Shown piece by piece: positions 1 to 9,094 of a DNA stretch of 64,000 nt. The notes under the pieces are model-generated. The model was given only the letters and a program-made list of their open reading frames with translations, was not told the origin of the DNA and made no database searches. Origin of the DNA: Phycisphaerales bacterium (GTDB taxonomy: Bacteria; Planctomycetota; Phycisphaerae; Phycisphaerales; SM1A02); NCBI GenBank assembly GCA_022446965.1, contig JAKVBV010000001.1:46653-110652 (forward strand). The letters run 5' to 3'. The stretch's first letter is position 1; each line of letters opens with the position of its first letter. A program made the position numbers and the translations under genes.

Positions 1-1
1 G

Positions 2-211
2 CGGTATCCCAATTCGAGGGTGGTGCGGTGGCTGGACGAACACGCGCGACAGTGCCTTCCGGAGGGATATGAAGCCATGGCGCGAGGAAAGTGGTCCATT
101 TCACAACAAGAAATGGCACAATTGGAGCGAGTCACTGAGACGCTGGACCAGGCCCGTTTCCGTCTGCGTACCTATCTCAAGGAGATCGATCCACATGGCA
201 AGATTCCCTGA
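2..211 (+). CDS. C-terminal fragment of an unidentified protein (5' end outside window)
   Basis: An open frame runs in from the left edge and ends at a TGA at 209-211, giving the last 69 residues of a protein whose start lies outside the window. The tail is hydrophilic and mostly helical (around QEMAQLERVTETLDQARFRL) and ends in DPHGKIP. It overlaps the start of the following lipoprotein by 17 bases, as expected of co-transcribed genes. The family cannot be named from this fragment. A chance open frame cannot be excluded, but the overlap and the amphipathic helix favour a real gene. Confidence 0.5.
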   Translation, partial: RYPNSRVVRWLDEHARQCLPEGYEAMARGKWSISQQEMAQLERVTETLDQARFRLRTYLKEIDPHGKIP

Positions 212-2288
212 TGATCGGATTGTCGCTGCGGTCTTGACCGCGAGCGTGCTCGCATTGGGCGCCTGTTCCTCGCCGCAGGCCACACCAGACGCACCCGATG
301 AGGCTCCCGAGCGGCTCACCGGCACGGTGGACAGCACCCGCCTGCAGCCGCTGGAGGTCAAGCCCACCACGACAGAGGCGCCGCGCACCGTGTTCACGCC
401 GCAAACGCCATCCCATCGCAGCCCGGTCGGTGGACAGGGCTCGTCCAGCGGGCAAGGTTCTAGTTCCGCGTCTGGCACGCAGCAGAGCGCCGCGGCCGAC
501 ACCGCTTCAGGTGCGGATGACGGCAGCATGGACCGCGGGACGCATTCGGGCGTGTCCTTCACTGACAATCCCCACGGTCAGGGCAACCCGGCCAATGACA
601 AGGCAGGCGGGGCGAGTGAGGCGGCGTCGCCTGCCTCCAGCGATCAGTCCACACAGAACAGGCCGTCGGCCTCGCAAACGTCGCAAGGCCAGGACACGGC
701 CCAGTCACTTGAGGGCAGTGTGTCCAGTGAGGACGGGGCCGACGAAGGGCAGGCGCAGAACAACTCCATCGCTCGAGGCACCGTGGGCGGGCAGGAGGCG
801 CCCCCGACTCTCGACCCGGCAGACGATGCCCAATCCGATCCGGCGGCGGCGTTGCCGGAAGTGGCCGATCCACTTGAGTGGCGGCAGCGTCCTGCCGGAG
901 GCACGTTCATTCCGACACCGATCACGCCGGACGATGCCCCGAGCAGCTTCCTTGGCGCCGGTGGGGGCACCGGCCACGGCGCCGGAGTCGATGGGGGGAC
1001 CGGGCAAGAGGGGCACGGCGCCGCCGTCGCCGACAGCACGACACGTGGCACCAGCGAAGCGGAAGATGATGAATCTGAAGATGCTGGCGATGACGAAGAA
1101 GACGCCAAGGACGCCCTCGTGCAGGCGGAGCATTCCGATGAGGGTACGCCTGAAGAAGAGTCCGTCGCCACCAACGCGACGCAGTCCGAGTCGTTCGCGG
1201 GGCTGGCGTTCCCGCAACGAGAAGCCGCTGAGGAACCTCGTCGGCGTCCGCCCACACTGCTGTCACCGCCAACATCACAGGCCCAGCCCGAACCCGTCGA
1301 TGCCATGGTGGCCATGTTGCAAGGAACATGGCAAGAAGTAGATGGCACAGCTGATGCCGCGGCCGATTTTGCCCCCGGTGGGGCAGGAACCCGAATCATC
1401 GGTATCGATCCGGGCCGGCGCCGCATGGTGTGTGTGAGCGCCTGGGGATCGCCGCCATCGTTGGTGCTGGCCGGTGAAGTGGAAGCGGGATTCCGCGCCT
1501 CAGGCGTGGTGTCCATTCGAGTTCGCGATGATTTGGAAGGTGGCCGCTATCCCAATCTGCCGTCGCGATTGCCGGCGGGTCTGGGTGTGTATGCACGGCC
1601 CGACGCCGAAGCGATGGAAGTGCGATGGTCGCTCAAGGACGGTGTGCTCACACTGGGCGACCGTACATACGAACCGTGTGATCCACAGGCACTCGATGCG
1701 CTGGTGGCTGACAAGGGCGCGACCGTGGCGGCCCATGATCAGGACACACAACTGACCTATGTCGACGACACCGATGGAAGCACCGTGTCGAGTGTCGACT
1801 TCTTCGGCCTCAAGGCCACCGGACGGTGGTTCTGTTACATCGTTGACACGTCAGGGTCGATGGGCACCGACGGCAAGATCGATCGCTTGAAGGAAGAGCT
1901 CGCCCGTTCACTAGCCGCATTGCCACGTGATGCCATGTTCTACGTGTTCTTCTTCGACAGCAGGACCAAGACCCTGCAGGATCGATGGATGAAGGCCTCC
2001 AGCGCTGGCGGTGTGATCTCCCGACTTGATGACATTCAGGCCAAGGGTGGCACCAATCCCAAGGATGCCATCCGCATCGCGTTGTCTGAATTGGATCCCC
2101 GTCCAGACGCGATCTTCTTCATGACAGACGGCCAGATTCCATCAGATGCCTACGAGATGCTGAATCAACTGAACTCCAGCTCGCCGCGATCACGTGTACA
2201 CACGATTGCATTCGGCACCGATGCGAGGTCGATCATCATGGAGAACATTGCTCGGGCGCACGGTGGCCAATTCAAGGCCGTGCCCTGA
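195..2288 (+). CDS. VWA-domain lipoprotein with long low-complexity linker
   Basis: A 697-residue protein. The frame stays open upstream to 69, but the ATG at 195 is chosen because it begins a lipoprotein signal peptide with lipobox LGAC and Cys24. Residues from about 30 to 380 are a low-complexity Ser/Gly/Asp/Glu/Gln-rich linker, including a very acidic patch. A small domain follows, then a C-terminal von Willebrand factor A domain (about 543-697) with the metal-binding MIDAS motif DTSGS starting at Asp551 and a second acidic site (FMTDGQ). It would be anchored on the periplasmic side of a membrane with the VWA domain extended on a flexible tether. The gene converges on the ExbB-like operon (stops six bases apart), so a shared role is plausible but unproven. 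The ligand is unknown. Confidence 0.85.
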   Translation: MARFPDDRIVAAVLTASVLALGACSSPQATPDAPDEAPERLTGTVDSTRLQPLEVKPTTTEAPRTVFTPQTPSHRSPVGGQGSSSGQGSSSASGTQQSAAADTASGADDGSMDRGTHSGVSFTDNPHGQGNPANDKAGGASEAASPASSDQSTQNRPSASQTSQGQDTAQSLEGSVSSEDGADEGQAQNNSIARGTVGGQEAPPTLDPADDAQSDPAAALPEVADPLEWRQRPAGGTFIPTPITPDDAPSSFLGAGGGTGHGAGVDGGTGQEGHGAAVADSTTRGTSEAEDDESEDAGDDEEDAKDALVQAEHSDEGTPEEESVATNATQSESFAGLAFPQREAAEEPRRRPPTLLSPPTSQAQPEPVDAMVAMLQGTWQEVDGTADAAADFAPGGAGTRIIGIDPGRRRMVCVSAWGSPPSLVLAGEVEAGFRASGVVSIRVRDDLEGGRYPNLPSRLPAGLGVYARPDAEAMEVRWSLKDGVLTLGDRTYEPCDPQALDALVADKGATVAAHDQDTQLTYVDDTDGSTVSSVDFFGLKATGRWFCYIVDTSGSMGTDGKIDRLKEELARSLAALPRDAMFYVFFFDSRTKTLQDRWMKASSAGGVISRLDDIQAKGGTNPKDAIRIALSELDPRPDAIFFMTDGQIPSDAYEMLNQLNSSSPRSRVHTIAFGTDARSIIMENIARAHGGQFKAVP

Positions 2289-2293
2289 TCGGC

Positions 2294-3175
2294 TCACTGG
2301 GCCGAGGCGGTGCCGCTGCGAATTCGATCGTGGAAGATCAGCCCAGACTCGAGCGTGAGCGGGGCGAGGTCGTAGGGAACACGTTGGTTGAGCACCGCAC
2401 TCCGTACAGGTGCCCATGTATCGAACGAGTCTTCCGTCACCTTGATCGATGCAACATGCGTGCGGTGGTCGAGCACACGCAGTGCGGCATCGACCAATGA
2501 GGGCGCCTGCGGTGTGGTGAGATCGATCCCGCCGTCCGGGAGCAAGGGGATCCATCGCTCCAGATCTTGTCCACCGGCTCGGAAGCACGGCTCGTGTTCG
2601 ACGATCCGGACATTGTCAACATCGACAGCGAGCGAGTTGAATGTGAGCCAGAATCGACATCGCTCACCCTGTGGGTGTCGCAACGCCGACCAACCATGCC
2701 AGTCGTTGATGACGTAGAGGCGGTCGCCTGTCACCACCAGTTGTACCGGCACGCGACCGGCTACGGCGCGACGACGCGGCAGACGCATCTCCACCATGCG
2801 ACGCGACTCTTCTTCCTTGATCGCACGCGACAACTCCGCGATGTGTTCCTGAAGATCGCCCTGTGATTCTGGGGCACCGTCGTCTGGTGGCGCCCACGCG
2901 TCCATGGCCGCGGTGAGATCGTCGAGATGTTGACGGGCCTGGGCGATCTTGGTATCGAGTTCGTCGATCTCGGTGATGGGCGCAACCGTGTCCGGGAGTT
3001 CGAGCGCTTCGGGCAGCGCGACCTCGGTGGGCACGTGCGTGGGCATCACCGTTCGTGCACGCGACAACACCGCGGCGATCACCGCGACGAAGATCAGCAG
3101 ACCGAAAATGTTGCAGATCGTGTCCAGCAACAGGTCGAGACTGTCAGGGGCGCCTGTACTGCGACGGCGACTCAT
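2294..3175 (-). CDS. ExbD-like single-pass membrane coiled-coil protein (subunit 2)
   Basis: A 293-residue protein. The N-terminus is basic, then one membrane helix (about 19-37) begins directly after Asp14 and Asp18 (SLDLLLDTICNIFG). A charged coiled coil follows (about 65-135), then a beta-rich C-terminal domain of about 150 residues. The plan (short cytoplasmic tail, one helix with an Asp at its start, periplasmic domain) matches ExbD/TolR/MotB-type stator subunits, and an ExbB/TolQ-like gene lies two genes upstream. In those families the helix Asp carries protons; assigning that role here is inference. It is the last gene of the operon and overlaps the previous one by four bases. Periplasmic Cys residues are present. 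Confidence 0.8.
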   Translation of the reverse strand: MSRRRSTGAPDSLDLLLDTICNIFGLLIFVAVIAAVLSRARTVMPTHVPTEVALPEALELPDTVAPITEIDELDTKIAQARQHLDDLTAAMDAWAPPDDGAPESQGDLQEHIAELSRAIKEEESRRMVEMRLPRRRAVAGRVPVQLVVTGDRLYVINDWHGWSALRHPQGERCRFWLTFNSLAVDVDNVRIVEHEPCFRAGGQDLERWIPLLPDGGIDLTTPQAPSLVDAALRVLDHRTHVASIKVTEDSFDTWAPVRSAVLNQRVPYDLAPLTLESGLIFHDRIRSGTASAQ

Positions 3176-3936
3176 GGCGCTGCACCCTGTTCGGGCATCG
3201 CCATCAGGCCACTGGTAGACCAGTCTTCAGCGATGAGGTCGATTCCGTGTCCGATGCCATCGGCGGACCACTGCGGCAGCAGTGCGCGGATGTACCGCCA
3301 TGTACCCACGCCCGAGGGGCGAATCACGAACACCAGCACACGCCGATCCCGGTCAGGCAGGTCGTCCACCCAGTCGGCGACAGTGCGGGCCAGTGCGGCT
3401 GGGTCGCCGTTGTGCAGGGCGAAGGCAGCCTCGTCATCTCCGCCGCCACCGAGGACGGCGCGGCCTCCGCCCAATTCAATGACCAGTGGGATGCGATCAG
3501 AGTCTTCTCGATCCAGCAGATAGGTGACACGCTTCCGGGTCCGCAATTCATCGAGTTCGCCGGCAAGGCTCACGGCGCGACGTTCCATTGCGTCCTGCAC
3601 GCTGCGTTCGGTGTCGAGCAATGTCTCGGTGTGCGAACGTTGTGCGGTGCGTTGCATTTCATCCAGCAGCCGCTGCACCTCGTCGATCTGGTCTTCGAGG
3701 GAGAGCAGCTCCAACTGCATTTGGGCTGGATCTTCGATCGACTCTGGCGCGGGGGCCGCGGACGTGTCGTGTACGTCCTGTTCGTAGGCGTCAGGAATGG
3801 CGATCATGCTCACGGCTTTGCGTCCCGCGAGCAGCAACAAGACCAGAATGATCAGCAGTGTGATCCCGATCGTCGAGATCATCACGTCCTGAAAGGAGAA
3901 GAGGCTGATCGGAGTGCTGTGCCCGGATCGGCGCAT
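3172..3936 (-). CDS. ExbD-like single-pass membrane coiled-coil protein (subunit 1)
   Basis: A 254-residue protein laid out like its neighbour. The basic N-terminus is followed by SLFSFQDVMISTIGI with Asp17 at the mouth of a strongly hydrophobic helix (about 19-38), a coiled coil (about 70-135) and an alpha/beta C-terminal domain. That domain has a strand-rich segment (PLVIELGGG) and a later VLVFVIRPSG strand resembling ExbD/TolR periplasmic folds. Asp17 sits where ExbD and MotB keep their proton-carrying Asp. It overlaps the ExbB-like gene by one base and subunit 2 by four, so the subunits are probably made together. Two non-identical ExbD-like partners for a single ExbB-like protein is unusual. 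Confidence 0.8.
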   Translation of the reverse strand: MRRSGHSTPISLFSFQDVMISTIGITLLIILVLLLLAGRKAVSMIAIPDAYEQDVHDTSAAPAPESIEDPAQMQLELLSLEDQIDEVQRLLDEMQRTAQRSHTETLLDTERSVQDAMERRAVSLAGELDELRTRKRVTYLLDREDSDRIPLVIELGGGRAVLGGGGDDEAAFALHNGDPAALARTVADWVDDLPDRDRRVLVFVIRPSGVGTWRYIRALLPQWSADGIGHGIDLIAEDWSTSGLMAMPEQGAAP

Positions 3937-4805
3937 CAGCGATCCTCCGTACGCACCCGTGCCGTCACGTGTCGTGTGCAGTACAGCCGCACATCATCGA
4001 GCAGTCGTTCATCAGCGCGACGCACTGCCCGCAGGAACAACGACAACACCAGTGCGGCAACCAAGCCTTCGCCGGTGGTGATGAAGGCGGTGTCCAGGCC
4101 GCCAAGGACGTCGGTCAGTCGTCCCGCTAGGGCGTCGATGTCCTTGTTGTCTTCCTGGCTGAGCACGCCGCCGAACTGTCCGATGGCTTCGGTCAGACCG
4201 ATGATCGTGCCGAGGAAGCCCAGCACCGGAACGGCCCAGATGAACCCGTTGGTGAGGGTGTAGCCGCTGTCCATCGAGGCCTCGTCGCCGTCAGCTGACG
4301 CGGCGAGCACCTCGCCGATGTCGCCCGGTCGGCCAAGATTACGCACACTCTTGAGGGCTGTCAGCACGCGATCAAGCAGCATGAACTTCGAGGGATCGTC
4401 GACCGACGACTCGATGGCGCCGATCACGCGGTCGACCGTGGCCGTGGACAAGGCGAACCCAGGGTCTTCGGGCATGAAGCGCAGTCGAAGCGCTGTGCGT
4501 TGGGCGGCGATCTTGAGCATCTTGAGCAGCAAGATGGCCGTGGTCCAACACGACAAGGCGGCGATGGGAATTGGAATGCCGCCAAAGCCGGTGAGGTATT
4601 CCCATGCCACGGCGCCGCCGTTGGTCGTGCGAAGCAACCAAGCCAGGCCATAGAGCAGGCACATCAGGGCGACGCCCAACAGGCACGACGCGGTGGCCGA
4701 TGGGGTGGTGTAGCGTCCTGCAGGGAGCCCGATCCGGGCTTCGGGGTCGCATGCGGCGTAGGACAGCACTGGTGTGGTGCTCTGATCCCAGGCGGTGTCG
4801 TTCAT
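3936..4805 (-). CDS. MotA/TolQ/ExbB-family proton channel protein
   Basis: A 289-residue inner-membrane protein. The frame is open further upstream, but the ATG at 4805 is chosen because it forms an ATGA overlap with the stop of the preceding gene. Four hydrophobic segments lie near residues 41-58, 73-98, 186-206 and 238-262. The third has the family signature VPVLGFLGTIIGLTEAIG, and the fourth has DTAFITTGEGLVAAL, matching the TTAxGL stretch whose Thr residues line the ion path in ExbB/TolQ/MotA. In these families a pentamer surrounds a dimer of ExbD/TolR/MotB and turns ion flow into movement. The two ExbD-like genes directly downstream are the obvious partners. The load this motor drives is unknown. 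Confidence 0.88.
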   Translation of the reverse strand: MNDTAWDQSTTPVLSYAACDPEARIGLPAGRYTTPSATASCLLGVALMCLLYGLAWLLRTTNGGAVAWEYLTGFGGIPIPIAALSCWTTAILLLKMLKIAAQRTALRLRFMPEDPGFALSTATVDRVIGAIESSVDDPSKFMLLDRVLTALKSVRNLGRPGDIGEVLAASADGDEASMDSGYTLTNGFIWAVPVLGFLGTIIGLTEAIGQFGGVLSQEDNKDIDALAGRLTDVLGGLDTAFITTGEGLVAALVLSLFLRAVRRADERLLDDVRLYCTRHVTARVRTEDR

Positions 4806-7693
4806 GAATCGGATCCTCGAGTGAAGATGAGGGTCGGGACGGCGGGCAAGTCGGCCGGCGGCAAGGGCCGACCATTCGCGTCGGTGTTCAGACGATTGAA
4901 GGTGCACACGCCGCCGGGGCCCACGCGGAGGATGGCGGGGTCGTCGGGCATGGTGCCGATGATGTCCCAGCCCTGTGCGGTGTACAACAGCACAGCGGCG
5001 GGGGCCGCTGGTGCAGCTGCAGCCTTGACGGCCTGTGCGGGCGCCAACAGTGTTTCATTGAGTGCAGCAGGTGAGGGCGCGTCAGCCAGCATGCGATTGG
5101 ATCCACGCAGCAGTTCACGACGAGCTGTGCGGCTGCCGTTCCAGCTGGCCTTCAGCCAGTCCGACTGCAGCGGCGAATTCCCACGTGAGGCCGTAGTGAT
5201 CCACGTGTCCAAGGCCGTGCCGGCTGCCGCGTCGCCCAGCGAGGCGTGCATCGCCTTGAGCACGACAAAGCGAATTTGTGCGTTGGCCAGGGCATCGGGG
5301 TCGTCAAGCGATTCGAGCTTGTTCAGTGTGTCGAGGAGCACCACAGCCGTGGGTTGTCCGGCGTCGAGCGCATCAATCGCTTCTTCGAGCAACATGGATT
5401 CTGCAACAACGGTCAATGATCCCGAGGGTGTAACACCTTCGGGCCACTCCACCGGCGTGGTCGCCAACTCGGACAATGGCAGATCGAGGTCGTCAATGCT
5501 GGTGAGCGCGTTCTTGAGTTCCTGATCGGGCAGGTTGTTGCTGCGGCGATACAGCACACCGCTGGTACTCAGCGGCAGCTTGTACAGGTCGAGGAGATAC
5601 GCCCCGTTGAGCGTGTGCAATGCTAGGTCGCGACTGTCAGGTGCGCCTGCTGCGGTGAGCAGGGTGGTGGCGATGTTGGCATATGGCGTCTTGTCTTCGG
5701 TGGCTAGTTCAAGGTGCTCGCGCAATCGGTCGCCGGCGGTCTCGATGAGTTCTGGATCAGGTGTCGTATCACCGTCGCCCATGAGCCCGGCGAGGATAAG
5801 CACGGGTACGACGTGTTCACGCCATTGCTGTACGGCCCGACTCGCGGCGGCGTCGCGTCGTCCGTCGTGCCAATCCTTCATCGGCAACAGGCCAGACAGC
5901 ATGCCGGCGTGTTCCTCCACGAGTTGGTCCCAGACCGCAGCCCAGAGATCCTCTCCAGCGGGCACGAACTGCAACTGCTGCAACAGGTCGCTGGCCGTGT
6001 GGATGCCGTCGATCGTGCCCTTGGCTTCATCGTGCATCCGCTGGATATTGGTGCGATGTTGCTGGATCAGCGAACGAACGTCGGATTGCACCGCGACGGG
6101 CTCGGCGGCGATGGCATTGAGTTCCGCCAAGCCGTTGGCCATAATCTGCAGTCGCTCTTCCCAGGCACCGATATCACGCAGGCCGGGCTTGGGCAGTAGC
6201 ACCAGCTCATTCAGTGCTTCGAACCGCGGCTGCAGCGCACGTCGTTGTTCTTGTTCCCACGCCTGTCGGCGTGCACGCAATGCCTCGGTCGGCGCATCGA
6301 GATCCAATGCGGCGCCGTTGGGCACCGTGGTCCGAGCTTCGCGAAGTGCTTCTTCAACCACGAGGAACATGGACTCTGAATCTGGTCCTTGCAGGGCTTC
6401 GGTTGCTCGAACCGCATGGCCGCGGGCCGTGGCGTACCGTTCGTTCCAATCTTCTCGATGCCGGTCGATCTTGGCCTTAAGCACTTCGCTTGATGTGGCG
6501 TCGATGTGGCTCTGGTCGATCGCATCCTGCAAGGTGCGCATGGCTGCGGCGGGATCATCACCGTCGAGTTGTTCGTTCACGGCCTGCTCGATGTTGGCGG
6601 CCACCAGGCGTTGGTGGCGGGCTCGATCGCCCACCAGGATGCCGACGATGATCACCACGGCGACGCAGGCGATCGCACCCATGGCGATCCCCCAACGGCG
6701 TCTCTTGGCAGCACGATGTTCCGCGAGCCGATGCGTGAACCGGGCAAGTACGCGCTGAGGAATGGCGATCGACTTGCGCTGCAGGGCGGCCACCTTGCGG
6801 TCGAGGTCATTGATCGACCGTTCTTCGTCGAGGGCCCGCTCGAGGTCGTCCACGAGGGCCTTGTCCTGTTGCACCTTGGCGTCGCGCATGGACAGTTGGT
6901 CGAGCCATGCGAGTGGTCCGGTGGCGATGGGCACGACGTCTGCAGGCACTGGGCCGGCATCACAGAGGGTTCGCCACTGCTCGAGCAGTGTGCATGCCCG
7001 CGCATGATCCATGGCGGCCCAGGCGTCGTGCAGGTGCATCGCTGTTTGGCGCATGTACGTGGCGTGCGCTTCGCTGTCGGCCGATCGAAGGATGTGTTGC
7101 AATTGCTGCACGGCCTTGGCGCCAGCGCCATCGGTGGCCATGCCCATATCGATCAGTTCGCGCTCCATGTCGCGCATCGCGTCCACGTCGGCGGATTCGA
7201 TCACTGACTGCAGTCGACGATCCATCGAATCAGCGGCAGCATCGATCAGCGGCACGGCCATCTGCACCCATCGCGTGACTCGCGGCTGGGCTCGTTTCAA
7301 CCTGGTGATCGCTCTGAGGCGGGCCTGTAGCGCGTCGCGCCGGACACACGCAGCCATCCAACTGGTGACTTCGTCCTCGGCGCGACTGGCCTCGACCGGG
7401 GCGAGCACCAGCGGTTCCAGTTGGGCTCGTGTGGGCAGGTTGGAGACGGCGTGCACAGCGGCGGTGAAGTTGTCGTCCGCCAGGAGGTCAACCACGCACT
7501 TGGCCAGATTGCCACAGTCCTCGGCATAGGCGGCCGCTTCGTGGATACAGCCACGGTCCGCCCAGTCGAGTGCTCGACGGCAGTGCATGGCGAGCGTCTC
7601 GACGGCGGTGGTGGCGTGCGCGAGGGTGTCGCTGTCGGTGCTGCCCGCCGCGATCGTGCGGCGGAGATCCGCGATGGTGGCGGCGATGGTCAT
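4802..7693 (-). CDS. large single-pass membrane protein with helical domains on both sides
   Basis: A 963-residue protein, the largest in its operon. Residues 1-330 are almost entirely helical and hydrophilic. A basic stretch (KRRRWG) leads into one strong membrane helix (about 335-357). The 600-residue C-terminal part is again helical (coiled-coil prone around 370-600), with a more compact region at the end containing VLLYTAQGWDIIG. By the positive-inside rule the N-terminal domain is cytoplasmic and the C-terminal part periplasmic, so it could link the ExbB/ExbD-like motor to a target across the membrane. No enzyme motif is visible and the family is not recognised. It overlaps both neighbours by four bases, so it is translated with them. 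Confidence 0.85.
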   Translation of the reverse strand: MTIAATIADLRRTIAAGSTDSDTLAHATTAVETLAMHCRRALDWADRGCIHEAAAYAEDCGNLAKCVVDLLADDNFTAAVHAVSNLPTRAQLEPLVLAPVEASRAEDEVTSWMAACVRRDALQARLRAITRLKRAQPRVTRWVQMAVPLIDAAADSMDRRLQSVIESADVDAMRDMERELIDMGMATDGAGAKAVQQLQHILRSADSEAHATYMRQTAMHLHDAWAAMDHARACTLLEQWRTLCDAGPVPADVVPIATGPLAWLDQLSMRDAKVQQDKALVDDLERALDEERSINDLDRKVAALQRKSIAIPQRVLARFTHRLAEHRAAKRRRWGIAMGAIACVAVVIIVGILVGDRARHQRLVAANIEQAVNEQLDGDDPAAAMRTLQDAIDQSHIDATSSEVLKAKIDRHREDWNERYATARGHAVRATEALQGPDSESMFLVVEEALREARTTVPNGAALDLDAPTEALRARRQAWEQEQRRALQPRFEALNELVLLPKPGLRDIGAWEERLQIMANGLAELNAIAAEPVAVQSDVRSLIQQHRTNIQRMHDEAKGTIDGIHTASDLLQQLQFVPAGEDLWAAVWDQLVEEHAGMLSGLLPMKDWHDGRRDAAASRAVQQWREHVVPVLILAGLMGDGDTTPDPELIETAGDRLREHLELATEDKTPYANIATTLLTAAGAPDSRDLALHTLNGAYLLDLYKLPLSTSGVLYRRSNNLPDQELKNALTSIDDLDLPLSELATTPVEWPEGVTPSGSLTVVAESMLLEEAIDALDAGQPTAVVLLDTLNKLESLDDPDALANAQIRFVVLKAMHASLGDAAAGTALDTWITTASRGNSPLQSDWLKASWNGSRTARRELLRGSNRMLADAPSPAALNETLLAPAQAVKAAAAPAAPAAVLLYTAQGWDIIGTMPDDPAILRVGPGGVCTFNRLNTDANGRPLPPADLPAVPTLIFTRGSDS

Positions 7694-8559
7694 AGGGCGG
7701 GGGTCCCCGACTGCAGGGCAAGCACGATCGTGATGACAGCGCCGATCACCAGCAGCACCGCCAAGCCAGTGAGGGCCATCAGGCCCACCGGCGGTCCACC
7801 CGGAGTGAGCACCACATCGGGCGCGTGGGATGGTTCTTCGGCGGGAGCCGCTGGCGAGGTGGCGATGTCTTGGGTGGCATCTTGGGCGGGCGGCTGGGGA
7901 TCAGCTGCAAGGTCAAGAATGCTGCGACCGCTGCTGCGCATCGCTTGGGCACAGGGCGTGCCATCGACGGCAATCACCACATCGGCGCCGGCATCCTGAG
8001 GAAAGCGTTCCAGCAACACCCATCGCTGCCATGCGATAGACCCGATTGCGGGTTCAATGGCACGCCACCAGTCCATGGCCGGATGTGCGGATGGAAAGAT
8101 CACGCGCACGGCATCGCCTGCGCGTACACGAGCTGCGATGGTGTCGGTCCAGTCGCCGCCGCACATGTCCCACGAAACTTGTGGTGGCGCGGTGACGAGA
8201 CACGCGGTGGTGTCGTCGCCCAAATCCGGTTGGCCGCCCACGGGCACGATGCTGTCGTCGTGCATCATTTGCCCCGGCAGCACTCCGGCGGGAATCTGAT
8301 CCACGATCAGGTGTCGTGTGCGACGCATGGTGCGACCGTCTGCCAGCGGCGGCAGGGCGACCACGCGAGTGAGCACGGTGTGCGTGGTGCCGGTGCAGTC
8401 CACTGTTCGAATGGACGATTCGTCGACGGCGCCCGTGGCGCCGGCGAATTGCAGGCCGGACAAGGGCTCGAGTGTTTCCTTGAGGGCCGCAGGGGCATCG
8501 GCGTCGTCCCAGTGGAACCCGGCCTCGGTGTTCCATGCATGTGTGAGGACGGTTGTCAT
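7690..8559 (-). CDS. C-tail-anchored protein of the ExbB-like operon, function unknown
   Basis: A 289-residue protein. A soluble alpha/beta domain of about 200 residues is followed by a Pro/Ala-rich linker (about 215-250) and one C-terminal membrane helix (VGLMALTGLAVLLVIGAVITIVLAL). It has no signal peptide, so the large domain should be cytoplasmic and held at the inner membrane. The N-terminal part (GFHWDDADAP, later RTRHLIVDQIP) does not match a family I can name. It overlaps the upstream and downstream genes by four bases each. Its position between the zinc-ribbon protein and the large membrane protein suggests a cytoplasmic regulatory or adaptor subunit; this is inference. Confidence 0.8.
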   Translation of the reverse strand: MTTVLTHAWNTEAGFHWDDADAPAALKETLEPLSGLQFAGATGAVDESSIRTVDCTGTTHTVLTRVVALPPLADGRTMRRTRHLIVDQIPAGVLPGQMMHDDSIVPVGGQPDLGDDTTACLVTAPPQVSWDMCGGDWTDTIAARVRAGDAVRVIFPSAHPAMDWWRAIEPAIGSIAWQRWVLLERFPQDAGADVVIAVDGTPCAQAMRSSGRSILDLAADPQPPAQDATQDIATSPAAPAEEPSHAPDVVLTPGGPPVGLMALTGLAVLLVIGAVITIVLALQSGTPAL

Positions 8560-9029
8560 GACGTTGCCGTTCCTGCAACGAGGTGGTCCACGAAGGCATC
8601 GGGCGTGCCATCAGCCGTGGTGAGTAGGCAGATGAGCGAGGTGTCGTCACGGCGACATGTGACCAATGCCACATCGCGACCGCCATCACCAGGGCCACCG
8701 ACGAAGTCCACACGTTCGGTGGCCCAGCCTTGCCCCTTGGCGGCATTGCAGGCCTTGGTCAAGCCGCCGGGGCCCACGGCGATGGTGGGCACATCGAGGT
8801 GCTCACGAAAGGCCGGTGCAAATGCACTGCGGCAGTGGCCGCACGCTGGGGTCGAGCTGATGCTGCCATCGGGTGCGATCGCGTCGCCGTTGACATCAAA
8901 TGCGACAGGTCGAAATCGCACAGCGGCGTCTGGGCCGAGCACGGGATCGCCGGTCAACGTCTCTGCGGCGACGAATCGAACGGTGGACATGTTCAGTGCG
9001 GCATCGCAGTACGGGCACGGCGCGAACAT
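8556..9029 (-). CDS. small zinc-ribbon protein heading the ExbB-like operon
   Basis: A soluble protein of 157 residues (159 if a GTG six bases upstream at 9035 is used; purine-rich sequence precedes both starts). It begins with a CPYC pair and has a second CGHC pair about 60 residues later, together a probable zinc-binding ribbon. The C-terminal half (DVALVTCRRDDTSLICLLTT) looks like a small alpha/beta domain. It overlaps the next gene by four bases and lies about 65 bases downstream of the same-strand tRNA-Arg. It may be a cytoplasmic sensor or scaffold for the membrane complex; no function is established. Confidence 0.75.
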   Translation of the reverse strand: MFAPCPYCDAALNMSTVRFVAAETLTGDPVLGPDAAVRFRPVAFDVNGDAIAPDGSISSTPACGHCRSAFAPAFREHLDVPTIAVGPGGLTKACNAAKGQGWATERVDFVGGPGDGGRDVALVTCRRDDTSLICLLTTADGTPDAFVDHLVAGTATS

Positions 9030-9094
9030 GGACACGACCCTTTCCTGGCGCCTGTGCGCCTCATCACCCTCGGTCGGCGAAATCGGGCTTCCAA

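Noticed and set aside
644..1516. 290-residue minus-strand frame inside the lipoprotein linker
   Set aside because: Mirror of a low-complexity Ser/Gly/Asp-rich region, composed mostly of Ser/Pro/Ala, with no folded region.
3055..4263. 402-residue plus-strand open frame over the ExbD-like and ExbB-like genes
   Set aside because: Shadow of the minus-strand operon, with Arg/Pro/Ser-rich composition and no domain.
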